A DNA stretch of 25,898 nt from an uncultured Oscillospiraceae bacterium (GCA_902462665.1 CABQCM010000001.1:1-25898), one strand, 5' to 3'; positions 1 through 7,729 are shown, numbered from the stretch's first letter. Made by a program: numbers and translations. The notes: a model not told the origin generated them from the letters alone.

Positions 1-464
1 GCCGAGAGACCTTGCTCAAGGAAGCTCTGCTTCCCATCGGGGAGGACTACGACTATATTTTCATCGACTGCCCGCCATCGCTTGGCTTTTTGACCATCAA
101 CGCTTTGGTGGCAGCCGACACTCTGCTGGTGCCGGTGCAGTGTGAATATTACGCGCTGGAGGGACTTTCCCAGCTTATGATGAGCGTGCGGCAGGTCAAA
201 CGGCTGTACAATCCCCATCTGGATATGGAAGGGGTGCTTTTGACCATGTTTGACGGCCGCCTTAATTTGACCCAGCAGGTGGTGCAGGAAATTAAGCGGT
301 TTTTCCCCCGCAAGGTCTTTTCGACGACCATTCCGCGCACCGTGCGCTTGTCCGAAGCGCCGAGTTTTGGTCAGCCGGTGCTTTATTACGACCGGCGCAA
401 TAAGGGAACAGAGGCGTATCTGAGCCTGGCCCAGGAAATTATCAGGAATCACAGCGGGAGGTAA
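1..464 (+). CDS. parA: ParA/Soj chromosome-partitioning ATPase, C-terminal part (5' end outside window)
   Basis: This is the C-terminal ~154 residues of a ParA/Soj ATPase; the reading frame is open from the window edge (first full codon at 3) to TAA at 462-464. The P-loop part lies upstream of the window. Visible family marks are the Walker B-like strand DYIFIDCPPSLG, the following TINALVAADTLLVPVQCEYYALEGL segment (here split across helices), and the late IPRTVRLSEAPSFGQP block typical of Soj. ParA dimerises on ATP, binds the nucleoid non-specifically and is stimulated by ParB bound at parS; in spore formers Soj also acts on DnaA. parB begins 8 bp downstream, so the two are co-transcribed. 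The family call is near certain; only the missing N-terminus is unseen. Confidence 0.96.
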   Translation, partial: RETLLKEALLPIGEDYDYIFIDCPPSLGFLTINALVAADTLLVPVQCEYYALEGLSQLMMSVRQVKRLYNPHLDMEGVLLTMFDGRLNLTQQVVQEIKRFFPRKVFSTTIPRTVRLSEAPSFGQPVLYYDRRNKGTEAYLSLAQEIIRNHSGR

Positions 465-471
465 TCGGATT

Positions 472-1317
472 ATGGCAGCAAAAAAAGGAGGATTGGGGAA
501 AGGGCTGGAAGCGCTCTTTACCGAAAACGGAACGGACAGTGGGGAAATGGAGCTGCGCTTGTCCGAAATTGAACCAAACCGTACTCAGCCCCGTAAGGAA
601 TTTGAGGAATCGGCGTTGCAAGACTTGGCCGACAGTATCGCAAAACACGGTGTGCTTCAGCCCATCCTGGTGCGGCCGCTGCCGGCCGGGGGCTATCAGA
701 TTGTGGCGGGCGAGCGCCGCTGGCGGGCTTCCCGTCTGGCCGGGCTGGACAAGGTGCCGGTGGTTGTGCGGGATATGCCCGATTCCGAAGCGATGGAAAT
801 CGCCCTGATTGAAAACCTGCAGCGGGAAGACCTTAATCCGATGGAAGAGGCAGAGGGGTATCGGGTGCTGATGGAGCAGTTTTCCATGACGCAGGACGAA
901 GTAGCCTCCCGGCTTGGAAAGTCACGCCCCTTTATTGCCAACGCGGTGCGGCTGCTTGGTCTGCCCGCCCCCATTCAGGAGGAGGTGCGCGCCGGAAATC
1001 TGTCTGCCGGGCATGCGCGAACTCTGCTGGCCTTTGCCGATCCGGCCGAGCAGAAAAAGGCGGCCCGTCTGGCATTGGATGGAGCGACGGTGCGCCAGCT
1101 CGAGCGTATGGCGAAAACAGGCAAAGCCGATTTGCCCAAACCGCGCGCAAAGTCCCGCGACGTGTATTTTGACGAAGTGGAGCTGGCCTTGAGCCAGGCT
1201 CTGGGCAGCAAGGTGCGGGTAATACAAGGAAGCAAAAAGCACCTGCTGGAAATTGAGTTTTACTCCAAAGAGGAGCTTAGCCGTCTGGCCAACCGTTTGG
1301 CCGGGGAATCGGAATAG
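472..1317 (+). CDS. parB: ParB/Spo0J parS-binding CTPase
   Basis: A 281-residue ParB of usual length. The ATG at 472 follows GGAGG at 457-461. The protein opens with the conserved GLGKGLEALF segment (about 6-15), then has the ParB nuclease-like/CTP-binding domain with GERRWRASRLAG (G80 on), ENLQREDLNP (about 114-123), and a helix-turn-helix around 137-165 (MTQDEVASRLGKSRPFIANA) that recognises parS. The C-terminal ~50 residues form the dimerisation domain. ParB loads at parS as a CTP-dependent sliding clamp, spreads, recruits SMC and stimulates ParA. Two parS sites lie just downstream (1396-1411 and 2635-2650), which supports the assignment and a location near the replication origin. It is co-transcribed with parA. 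Nothing is truncated or unusual. Confidence 0.97.
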   Translation: MAAKKGGLGKGLEALFTENGTDSGEMELRLSEIEPNRTQPRKEFEESALQDLADSIAKHGVLQPILVRPLPAGGYQIVAGERRWRASRLAGLDKVPVVVRDMPDSEAMEIALIENLQREDLNPMEEAEGYRVLMEQFSMTQDEVASRLGKSRPFIANAVRLLGLPAPIQEEVRAGNLSAGHARTLLAFADPAEQKKAARLALDGATVRQLERMAKTGKADLPKPRAKSRDVYFDEVELALSQALGSKVRVIQGSKKHLLEIEFYSKEELSRLANRLAGESE

Positions 1318-1395
1318 AATAAAAAGCCCCGTCACGGCCCAAAAGCGGAGAGCCGACCGGGCGAGAGGGCTTACGCCAACCGTTGCCTGAGGAAA

Positions 1396-1411
1396 CGTTT
1401 CACGTGAAACA
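1396..1411. promoter_or_regulatory. parS: parS centromere site 1
   Basis: CGTTTCACGTGAAACA differs from the consensus TGTTTCACGTGAAACA only at the first base; the 14-bp core GTTTCACGTGAAAC is a perfect palindrome. It lies 79 bp after the parB stop codon, in the gap before the thioesterase gene. It is the binding and CTP-dependent loading site for ParB. Confidence 0.93.
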
Positions 1412-1459
1412 TTTTTGTCGGATTCCTTTGCAGGCAAGCAACAGTGAGGATGAAATAAT

Positions 1460-1537
1460 ATGTTGGATAGGAAAGCAAATCGAAACCGTTTCAAAGCAAT
1501 TCGCACGGCGCGCGACCGCAGCTGTGCCATTGGGTGA
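1460..1537 (+). CDS. possible 25-residue basic leader peptide upstream of the thioesterase
   Basis: An ATG at 1460, preceded by GTGAGGATG (a weak Shine-Dalgarno match, AGGA at about 1447-1450), opens a 25-codon frame ending in TGA at 1535-1537. The product would be rich in Arg and Lys (MLDRKANRNRFKAIRTARDR at the start). Its stop codon overlaps the GGGTGA that I take as the ribosome binding site of the thioesterase start at 1543, an arrangement that would allow translational coupling. No homology is recognised and a frame this short can occur by chance, so this is a weak call. Confidence 0.22.
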   Translation: MLDRKANRNRFKAIRTARDRSCAIG

Positions 1538-1542
1538 GCGCC

Positions 1543-2283
1543 ATGGCGTGGTTGGAGGAAAACGGCGCGATCTGCCGGGAAGAATACGAAGTAAAGACCT
1601 ACGACTGTACCCCACGCAGGACAATGAGCGTCACCGCCCTGCTGCGCTGGGCGGCCGAGCTGGCGGATGTGCATTTGGGGAAGTTTGACCTTTCGTATGA
1701 GCAGCTCAACCGCATGGGCATGGTGTTTCTGCTCACAGCGGTGGAGGTGCGCATTCAGCGTCTGCCCGCTATGCGGGAGAGGGGAACGATCTCTACCTGG
1801 CACCGGGGAACCGACCGGGTGCGGTTTCTGCGCGATACCGAGCTGTGCGACGCGCAGGGCAACCGTCTGGCAACCTGCGCCAGCGAATGGGTACTGGTCG
1901 ATCCCGAGAATCATAAAATCAAGCGGCCAAGCTGTTTTCCCGAGTTTGAGCGGGTGCCCATGCGCGATTGCGGCCCGTTGAGCGAGGTGCCGGCTTTGCG
2001 TCTGCCTGCCGACATGACCTTGGCGGGGGAGCGCCGGGTAAATTACGCCGACCTTGACTACAACGGGCATCTCAACAACACCAAGTATGCCGACATCCTT
2101 AGCGATTGGGTTCCCGGCGGATTGCAGGACGGGTATTTCACCCGGGTTCGCATTGACTTCCAAGGCGAAGCCAAGCAGGGGGAAGTGCTTCGTATCTCCA
2201 CGGCAGTGGATGGCGAACAGCGGTATGTCAGCGCCGTGCACGAGCGAGGTAAGTGTTTTTCCGCCGTGTGTGAGATTGAATAA
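1543..2283 (+). CDS. acyl-ACP thioesterase (FatA/FatB-like, double hotdog)
   Basis: A 246-residue protein, the usual size for bacterial acyl-ACP thioesterases, which release free fatty acids from acyl carrier protein in the cytoplasm. The N-terminal hotdog has TYDCTPRRTMSVTALLRWAA; the C-terminal hotdog has NYADLDYNGHLNNTKYAD (N167 on), in which D172, N174 and H176 match the Asp-Asn-His active-site region of plant and bacterial enzymes. I chose ATG 1543 because GGGTGA at 1532-1537 sits 5 nt upstream; GTG 1534 in the same frame overlaps that signal and has no ribosome binding site of its own. The gene lies between parB and mnmG, flanked by the two parS sites, a placement not implied by its function. 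It may be transcribed with parAB. A closely related 4-hydroxybenzoyl-CoA-type thioesterase is less likely given the two-domain length. Confidence 0.88.
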   Translation: MAWLEENGAICREEYEVKTYDCTPRRTMSVTALLRWAAELADVHLGKFDLSYEQLNRMGMVFLLTAVEVRIQRLPAMRERGTISTWHRGTDRVRFLRDTELCDAQGNRLATCASEWVLVDPENHKIKRPSCFPEFERVPMRDCGPLSEVPALRLPADMTLAGERRVNYADLDYNGHLNNTKYADILSDWVPGGLQDGYFTRVRIDFQGEAKQGEVLRISTAVDGEQRYVSAVHERGKCFSAVCEIE

Positions 2284-2369
2284 GGTCAGTATAGGGCAAG
2301 CAGATGGCAGCGGTGAGAATCGGGGGTACGGAGTATGAGCCGCTTTCAGTGAAACCATCCGGCTATAGC

Positions 2370-2609
2370 GCGCCGCAAGGCGGTAGTTTTGACTGCCGAT
2401 CGCGTTGCCGTTCCTGGAAAAGCGATATCTTTTTGTCTTTCGGCGCCTTGCGACTACCAAAGCGACACGGTCTTTGGGGCAAAGATTGTTTGCGCAGAGC
2501 TGGAATGTGCTAGGAAAGCGCGCGATACAGCCAGACGGCGCATGGCGAAGCAGCGTAATACCCCCGACGCTCCCAGGCTTTCGCGTAAAACGCATCGTAC
2601 CTGGATTGT
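2370..2609 (+). repeat. ~240-bp interspersed repeat, copy 1
   Basis: This stretch between the thioesterase and mnmG genes aligns over its whole length, with only a few small gaps, to the reverse complement of 23691-23931. Shared exact blocks include GCGTTGCCGTTCCTG (2402-2416) and GCGTAAAACGCAT (2583-2595). It begins with a 6-bp hairpin (2379-2384 with 2392-2397, 7-nt loop) that copy 2 keeps with a compensatory pair change. The open frames inside look like chance frames: they do not agree in start or stop between copies and have no recognisable domain. It could be a MITE-like element, a structured RNA or a recurrent intergenic module; the sequence alone does not decide. Confidence 0.85.
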
Positions 2610-2634
2610 TTCGCCGATCCAAAAGTGAGAAAAT

Positions 2635-2650
2635 TGTTTCACGTGAAACG
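2635..2650. promoter_or_regulatory. parS: parS centromere site 2
   Basis: TGTTTCACGTGAAACG has one mismatch to the 16-bp consensus, at the last base. It is the exact reverse complement of parS site 1, about 1.24 kb away, and lies 129 bp before the mnmG start, right after the interspersed repeat. The 14-bp core is perfect. Confidence 0.94.
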
Positions 2651-2778
2651 AGTCGAAATCCCGGAGCGGTTGGGTCTCTCCCTCCGTCCGGGCTATTTTG
2701 AGCAAACTGGCGGGGATTTGTTCGGAGTTTTCCGATTTCACAGCCGCCGAAGGCAAACCACAGAGAGGAAGCGTAACA

Positions 2779-4656
2779 TTGGACTATTTTGCAGGGGAGG
2801 CCGACGTGCTGGTCATCGGCGCGGGGCACGCGGGCATTGAGGCCGCCTTGGCCGCAGCGAGGCTGGGATGCCGCACGCTGGTATTTACCATTAATATGGA
2901 TTGGGTCGGCAATCTGCCCTGCAATCCCTCCATCGGCGGTACGGCCAAAGGACATCTGGTCTGTGAAATCGACGCGCTGGGCGGGGAGATGGGCCGCGCG
3001 GCCGACGCGGCCACCATTCAATCGCGCATGCTCAACCGGGGCAAGGGCCCTGCGGTGCATTCCCTGCGGGCCCAGATTGACCGGCGGGCCTACAGCGGCT
3101 ATATGAAGTACGCGCTGGAGCGGCAGGAAAATCTGCTGGTCAAGCAGGCGGAAGTGGTCGATTTGCAGCGGGATGGCGACGGCTGGCGGATACTTACCCA
3201 TCTGGGGGCAATTTATCGTGCCAAGACGGTCGTCATTGCCACCGGTACCTTTTTGGGTGGCCGGATTTACGTCGGGGAATGCTCCTTTGCCAGCGGCCCC
3301 GACGGCATGTTTGCCGCCACTCGCCTAGGAGAGGCAGTGCGCGCGCTTGGGCTGCCCATCCGCCGGTTCAAAACCGGCACTCCCGCCCGAGTTCTGCGGC
3401 GTTCCATCGAATTTTCTGCTCTGGAGGTGCAGCCGGGGGATGAGCCGGCCGTTCCTTTTTCCTTTGATACCCAGACGCCGCCCGAAAATAAAGTGGTTTG
3501 CCACATTAGCTGGACGAACGAGCGCACGAAGGAAATTATTTTAAACAATCTCGACCGTTCTCCCCTCTTTTCGGGCCGCATTGAAGGGGTCGGCCCCCGC
3601 TATTGCCCGAGCATTGAGGACAAGGTGGTGCGCTTCGCCGATAAGGAGCGGCATCAGCTTTTTCTGGAGCCGTGCGGGTTAGAGACCGATGAGATTTATC
3701 TGCAGGGTATGTCCTCCTCTCTGCCCGAGGATGTACAAATTGCCTTTTATCGCACCATTCCCGGTCTGGAGCGGGTGGAATTGACCCGCAACGCCTATGC
3801 CATTGAATACGACTGCGTCGATCCCCTGGCGCTCGACGGCTCGCTGGAGGCCAAGGATTTCCCAGGGCTTTACGGCGCGGGGCAGTTCAACGGCTCCTCC
3901 GGCTATGAGGAGGCGGCCGCCCAGGGGCTGATTGCCGGAATCAACGCCGCCCGCAGGGTGCAGGGCAAGGAGCCGTATGTCCCCTCTCGCGCTGATTCCT
4001 ACATCGGCACGCTCATCGACGATTTGGTGACCAAGGGCTGCTCCGATCCTTACCGTATGATGACCTCCCGCTCGGAATACCGGCTGGTTCTGCGGCAGGA
4101 TAACGCCGCCGAGCGGCTATTGCCGGTGGGATATGAGCTGGGGCTCAATTCCCGCAAACGGCTGGAGCGCCTTCAAGCGCAGCTCGAGGCCAAACGGGCC
4201 GAGCTAGAGCGGGTAAGCCGGTGCGTGCTCACCGGGGGAGAGCAGCTCAACCGGATTCTTACCGAGCGGGGAACCTCCCCCATAACGGGAGGCGCGCGCC
4301 TGAGCGAGCTGCTTCGCCGGCCGCAGCTCAGCTATGACGCGCTCGCGCCGGTGGATACCGGCCGTCCGGCTTCTCTGAGCCGCCGCACCATGGAGCAGGT
4401 TGAGACCGAGCTGAAATACGAGGGCTATATCGCCCGTCAGATGGCCCAAATCCGAGAGCTGCAGCGGCTAGAGAATCGCCGCCTGCCCGCAAATGTGGAC
4501 TATGCCTCCATCACCGGCCTGCGGCTGGAGGCGCGTGAAAAGCTGCAGCGGGTGGCTCCCCGCAGCATCGGCCAGGCCGGTCGCATTTCAGGGGTCAGCC
4601 CGGCCGACCTTTCGGTGCTGCTCATCTGGCTGGAAAAACAATCGCATGCGCAATAG
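2779..4656 (+). CDS. mnmG: tRNA uridine-5-carboxymethylaminomethyl modification enzyme MnmG (GidA)
   Basis: A 625-residue MnmG of normal length. It works with MnmE to install (carboxy)methylaminomethyl groups at C5 of wobble U34 in certain tRNAs, using FAD, NADH and methylene-THF. The FAD-binding GxGxxG is at G14-G19 (VIGAGHAGIEAALAAA). Family blocks follow: CNPSIGGTAKGHLV (C48, N49), NRGKGPAVHSLRAQIDRRAY, GQFNGSSGYEEAAAQGLIAG, MMTSRSEYRLVLRQDNA and the C-terminal GVSPADLSVLLIWLE. I chose the TTG at 2779 because AGAGGAAG (2764-2771) lies 7 nt upstream and the protein then begins at the family-typical DYFAGE; the frame is open further upstream to a TTG at 2698, but that extension matches nothing. 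rsmG, which often follows mnmG in Firmicutes, is not here. Confidence 0.95.
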   Translation: MDYFAGEADVLVIGAGHAGIEAALAAARLGCRTLVFTINMDWVGNLPCNPSIGGTAKGHLVCEIDALGGEMGRAADAATIQSRMLNRGKGPAVHSLRAQIDRRAYSGYMKYALERQENLLVKQAEVVDLQRDGDGWRILTHLGAIYRAKTVVIATGTFLGGRIYVGECSFASGPDGMFAATRLGEAVRALGLPIRRFKTGTPARVLRRSIEFSALEVQPGDEPAVPFSFDTQTPPENKVVCHISWTNERTKEIILNNLDRSPLFSGRIEGVGPRYCPSIEDKVVRFADKERHQLFLEPCGLETDEIYLQGMSSSLPEDVQIAFYRTIPGLERVELTRNAYAIEYDCVDPLALDGSLEAKDFPGLYGAGQFNGSSGYEEAAAQGLIAGINAARRVQGKEPYVPSRADSYIGTLIDDLVTKGCSDPYRMMTSRSEYRLVLRQDNAAERLLPVGYELGLNSRKRLERLQAQLEAKRAELERVSRCVLTGGEQLNRILTERGTSPITGGARLSELLRRPQLSYDALAPVDTGRPASLSRRTMEQVETELKYEGYIARQMAQIRELQRLENRRLPANVDYASITGLRLEAREKLQRVAPRSIGQAGRISGVSPADLSVLLIWLEKQSHAQ

Positions 4657-4911
4657 AAGGCTGGGAGAATGCCGGTTTTTTTCGGGAGGTTTCGCCCTTT
4701 CTGTGCGACGATTGCACCCTGTTTTCAGGAAGTCATCCAAAACACGCTGGTTTGGTCATTGCTGTGCTAAAAATACGGGGAATTTGATTGGATTCCTGCT
4801 CTTTGATCTTGCACTATGTCCAGTCATCACATTCTAGTCGCCACGCAGTGTTTTCAAATTGTTCCTTCTTTAGAGACGTTGCCTGAAGATGATATGTTGT
4901 ATGCTCTTTTC

Positions 4912-4938
4912 TCCCTCGGTCAAACCGGGGGATTTTTT
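4912..4938 (+). terminator. rho-independent terminator downstream of mnmG
   Basis: A 9-bp stem, TCCCTCGGT (4912-4920) with ACCGGGGGA (4924-4932), has one G-T wobble and a 3-nt loop and is followed by six T at 4933-4938. It lies 256 bp past the mnmG stop and before the protease promoter. Confidence 0.88.
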
Positions 4939-5027
4939 ATGCTGATACGCGCGGCCGAAAAGGTTTGACGATTTTGCATTGGAATTCTACAAAAACATAA
5001 AAAGTATGATGTTAGTAAATGAAAAAG

Positions 5028-5055
5028 TTGACATTTTCTGAATCTGGAATATAAT
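5028..5055 (+). promoter_or_regulatory. sigma-A promoter of the protease-lipoprotein operon
   Basis: TTGACA (5028-5033) and TATAAT (5050-5055) are both perfect consensus hexamers with a 16-bp spacer. Transcription should start near 5062, giving a ~80-nt leader before ATG 5142, which is preceded by AAGGAGG. Confidence 0.88.
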
Positions 5056-5141
5056 AAAAACGAAATATGATTGAATAGAGAGGTGGTGAAGCGGTTTCAT
5101 TTTTGCGGTCTCAGAAAAAGGAAAAATAACAAGGAGGAAAA

Positions 5142-6974
5142 ATGAAAAGACGGTCAAAAGGAAGAGCCATTGTTTTGCTGCTCGTTTTAACCATTGGTAT
5201 TCCTCTGTTCCCAGCGAGCGCCGCGATTGAGGAGAACGCGGTGAATAAAATTGATTCGCAGTTGTGGAAGGCCATGGACGATTTGTCCGCAGGGGAAAAG
5301 CTCCCCGTCTATCTCTGGACACAGGATGTTGACCACGGGCAGATCGAGCGGCAGGTGGAAATCCGCAGCGGCTTGACCATTGATAACATTCAGCTGGATA
5401 CCAAAAAACAACTCGATATCGACGCCGTGGATCTTAGCTTCACCGAGACCAACGATTTGGTCAAGGCCAACGAGCAGATGGACGCTGCTTTGGAGAAAAC
5501 CGAAGCAATTCGGGAGCAAAAGCGCGTGCTGGCCGATACCTACATAGCCGAAAAGCGCAGGGCTTATACGGCGGAATATACCGCTTCCAATAAGAAGCAG
5601 CTGCAAGCTTTGAAGGTGCAGGACAGCGACATTCTTTTCCAAAGCCAATATTCCCCCATGGTGGTTGTCAACATGACTGCGGATGAAATTGATGCAGCCG
5701 CGCGCGCGAACTCGGTGGTTGCTCTGGGGCTGTGCAAAGAGGCGAAGGTTCAGGATTGTAGCATTGCTTCCTCCATGCAGACGGTGCATGCCGATCAATC
5801 GGTGACCATGCTCACCGGCAGCGGGGTCAAGATTGGGCAGATGGAAAGCGGGATACCAAACAATAAGGAGAGCGATCTGCGCGGTAAGGTAGTTACTGTT
5901 ACCACACAGTATGGCTCCGATGTATCTGTGACCAAGCACGCTACCCACGTTGCTAGAATTTTGCATTCCGTTGCGCCGGATGCTCAAATTTATTCGGTAG
6001 GAAATGGAGCAATGATTTCACCGGCCAAATTTTTTTATAATGTAGAAACCCTGCTGGATTTGGGCGTCAGCGTCATTAATATGAGCGCCGGATGGGAACG
6101 GCAAAAATACAGCGATAATGATGATTACTGGTACACCATTTATGAGCAATGGCTGGATCATGTCAGCGGCACACACGAGGTGACCTTTGTACAGGGGGCA
6201 GGCAATAACGGCATAGGAACTCCCGTGCTTCAGCCTGGTCTGGCGCACAACGTGATTACGGTTGGCGCTGTGGACGATGGAGAAACCGGCAGCGTACTCA
6301 CAGACGATTGTTTATACTCAGGTTCCTGTTCGGGCAATGGGGGCGATGACGGGTGCGCGAAACCCGATTTGTTGGCGCCGGGGACAAAAGGCTATGAGGA
6401 AAAAATATATTATCAGGGAACCAGCTATGCCGCGCCCATCGTGGCGGGCTTGGCGGCGCAAATGATGGAGTATGACAGCTCGCTCAAGGGGCGGGCGCGC
6501 CCGGTCAAGGCCATTTTGTCGGCCAGCTGCGACCGCAAGGTCGGCAACAAGAAGGGCGGCAGCGTGGAAACGATGGAGGAGGGCTTGACCGGCGAGCAGG
6601 GCGCCGGCGTGGTCAACGCAATGCGCATGTACGCCATCCTTTTGCAGGGAAATTACCTTTCGGGAAACTTATCCAGCAGGAGTTATACGGCTCAGATTTC
6701 TCTCAAAGGCCCCTGCAATGTATCGGCAGTCTGGCTGCGGGAAAATGGCGTGTCCAACCATACCAGCGGGGCAGTGTCCACCGCCGCTTATACCAACTGC
6801 GATTTGTACTTGTATTCCCCGAGCGGGCAGCAACTCGAATCGCAATTGCGCATGAGCTCTACGGAAATGATTTACCGCAACAGCCTTGCATATGGAACCT
6901 ATACCGTCCAGCTTTATAAAGAGAGCGGGGATGTGAACAAAACCATTTGGTTTGCCATTGCGTGGTTCGCTTAG
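5142..6974 (+). CDS. secreted S8 (subtilisin-like) serine peptidase with Glu at the catalytic Asp position
   Basis: A 610-residue exported protease. A signal peptide is visible (MKRRSKGRAIVLLLVLTIGI, likely cleaved after ASA near residue 27). Residues about 30-215 form a propeptide-like region with a charged helical stretch, ending in SPMVVVNMTADEIDAAARA, which resembles subtilase prodomains. The catalytic domain spans about 220-500: KIGQMESGI puts Glu235 where the usual D(T/S)G Asp stands, H266 is in KHATHVA, oxyanion N355 is in GAGNNG, and S428 is in GTSYAAPIVAG. The last ~110 residues look like a beta-rich C-terminal domain. ATG 5142 follows AAGGAGG. It is the first gene of a two-gene operon; the partner lipoprotein begins 33 bp on. 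Substrate unknown. Family assignment is strong; activity with Glu at the Asp position is inferred from the otherwise intact motifs. Confidence 0.9.
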   Translation: MKRRSKGRAIVLLLVLTIGIPLFPASAAIEENAVNKIDSQLWKAMDDLSAGEKLPVYLWTQDVDHGQIERQVEIRSGLTIDNIQLDTKKQLDIDAVDLSFTETNDLVKANEQMDAALEKTEAIREQKRVLADTYIAEKRRAYTAEYTASNKKQLQALKVQDSDILFQSQYSPMVVVNMTADEIDAAARANSVVALGLCKEAKVQDCSIASSMQTVHADQSVTMLTGSGVKIGQMESGIPNNKESDLRGKVVTVTTQYGSDVSVTKHATHVARILHSVAPDAQIYSVGNGAMISPAKFFYNVETLLDLGVSVINMSAGWERQKYSDNDDYWYTIYEQWLDHVSGTHEVTFVQGAGNNGIGTPVLQPGLAHNVITVGAVDDGETGSVLTDDCLYSGSCSGNGGDDGCAKPDLLAPGTKGYEEKIYYQGTSYAAPIVAGLAAQMMEYDSSLKGRARPVKAILSASCDRKVGNKKGGSVETMEEGLTGEQGAGVVNAMRMYAILLQGNYLSGNLSSRSYTAQISLKGPCNVSAVWLRENGVSNHTSGAVSTAAYTNCDLYLYSPSGQQLESQLRMSSTEMIYRNSLAYGTYTVQLYKESGDVNKTIWFAIAWFA

Positions 6975-7007
6975 ACGATACGTCATGTTTGGAAAGGAGC
7001 TGGTTGT

Positions 7008-7649
7008 ATGAATATCCTGAAAAAGCTGGTTCGCCCAGCGGCGATGGCAATGTCCCTCGTCTGTCTGGTTGCCGCGGTTGGCTGTCGAAGCCAGTCGGTT
7101 CCCTTTGCTCTGGGGGGCATTATCAATACCGGTGTGCCACAGTTCCTATTCTACGCCGGCAGTTCTTTCGACGATTTCTTTGCTGTCGTCATACAAAGCG
7201 TTGAGGAGCTGGAAGAGGCTTTTCCATATAACATTGAGGAAAGCCAGCTTGACCCCGAACCCTCCTTTTTCCCTGTGCGTTTGAAAGAAACCTACCGGCA
7301 AAAATACTCGGAGGAATTTTTTGAGGAGCACGCCCTTGTCGTGTGCGAAATGTTTCACCAAAGTAGCGATACTTACGATCAGGTCAATCGTCTGACCCGC
7401 TCGGAAGACAGTCTGACTGTCGAGTATACGACTATTACACCCGGGGTAATGTCACTCGATTGCGGCGGGCGGGTAATTTTCCTGGAGGTCAAGAAGGCGG
7501 ACGTGGAAGGAATTGCTGAAATTGTTCCTGAGCAGCATAAAAAGCCCTTGAAGGAATGGGAATCTTACGACGGCGGCGATTGGGAGAAATACGATTATTA
7601 CGATATCGATACTGGCAAATGGACGAGTTATACCAATCCTCCGTGGTGA
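7008..7649 (+). CDS. probable lipoprotein with a PrcB-like domain, partner of the upstream protease
   Basis: A 213-residue protein with a lipoprotein-like N-terminus: a basic start, a hydrophobic stretch (AAMAMSLVCLVAAVGC) and a cysteine after a small residue at about position 26. The middle (about 100-170) has the pattern FFEEHALVV, then alternating beta strands, ...LTVEYTTITPGVMS and VIFLEVKKADV, which resembles the C-terminal domain of PrcB, the accessory lipoprotein of the treponemal dentilisin protease complex. That match is from memory and needs a profile search. Its position 33 bp after a subtilisin-like protease, with a ribosome binding site (AAGGAG) before ATG 7008 and a shared terminator, supports a role in maturation, anchoring or control of that protease. 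The last ~25 residues are rich in Asp, Tyr and Trp. Confidence 0.75.
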   Translation: MNILKKLVRPAAMAMSLVCLVAAVGCRSQSVPFALGGIINTGVPQFLFYAGSSFDDFFAVVIQSVEELEEAFPYNIEESQLDPEPSFFPVRLKETYRQKYSEEFFEEHALVVCEMFHQSSDTYDQVNRLTRSEDSLTVEYTTITPGVMSLDCGGRVIFLEVKKADVEGIAEIVPEQHKKPLKEWESYDGGDWEKYDYYDIDTGKWTSYTNPPW

Positions 7650-7680
7650 ACAAACGATTAAAATAGTAGCATAACGCAAA

Positions 7681-7729
7681 CTCTCCGGCTGGGGTGCAGA
7701 AGCAACCGAATCCCAGCCGGAGAGTTTTT
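7681..7729 (+). terminator. rho-independent terminator of the protease operon
   Basis: A perfect 13-bp stem, CTCTCCGGCTGGG (7681-7693) with its complement at 7712-7724, has an 18-nt loop and five T at 7725-7729. AAA just upstream (7678-7680) extends the stem and gives a short T-run on the other strand, so it may also stop the convergent minus-strand operon. Confidence 0.92.

Larger units (their letters stand above)
4657..5141. other. intergenic region between mnmG and the protease operon
   Basis: These 485 bp hold a strong terminator (4912-4938) and a consensus sigma-A promoter (5028-5055). The first ~250 bp after mnmG show no credible gene: the frames present lack ribosome binding sites and resemble nothing known. 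No rsmG remnant is recognisable. The AT content rises sharply after 4940, as expected for a promoter region. Confidence 0.7.

Noticed and set aside
2405..2701. Open frames inside repeat copy 1, similar in part to a minus-strand frame in copy 2 (23895-23608)
   Set aside because: The protein-level similarity follows from the DNA similarity of the repeat. Starts, stops and reading length differ between the copies, and no ribosome binding site precedes them.
922..3201. A 759-codon open frame on the minus strand across parB, the thioesterase gene and the start of mnmG
   Set aside because: It lies wholly opposite well-identified genes and crosses both parS sites and the repeat. The product has no recognisable domain, and long antisense frames are common in GC-rich coding DNA.
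4657..4837. A possible small gene or rsmG remnant after mnmG
   Set aside because: The frames show no methyltransferase motif and no ribosome binding site.
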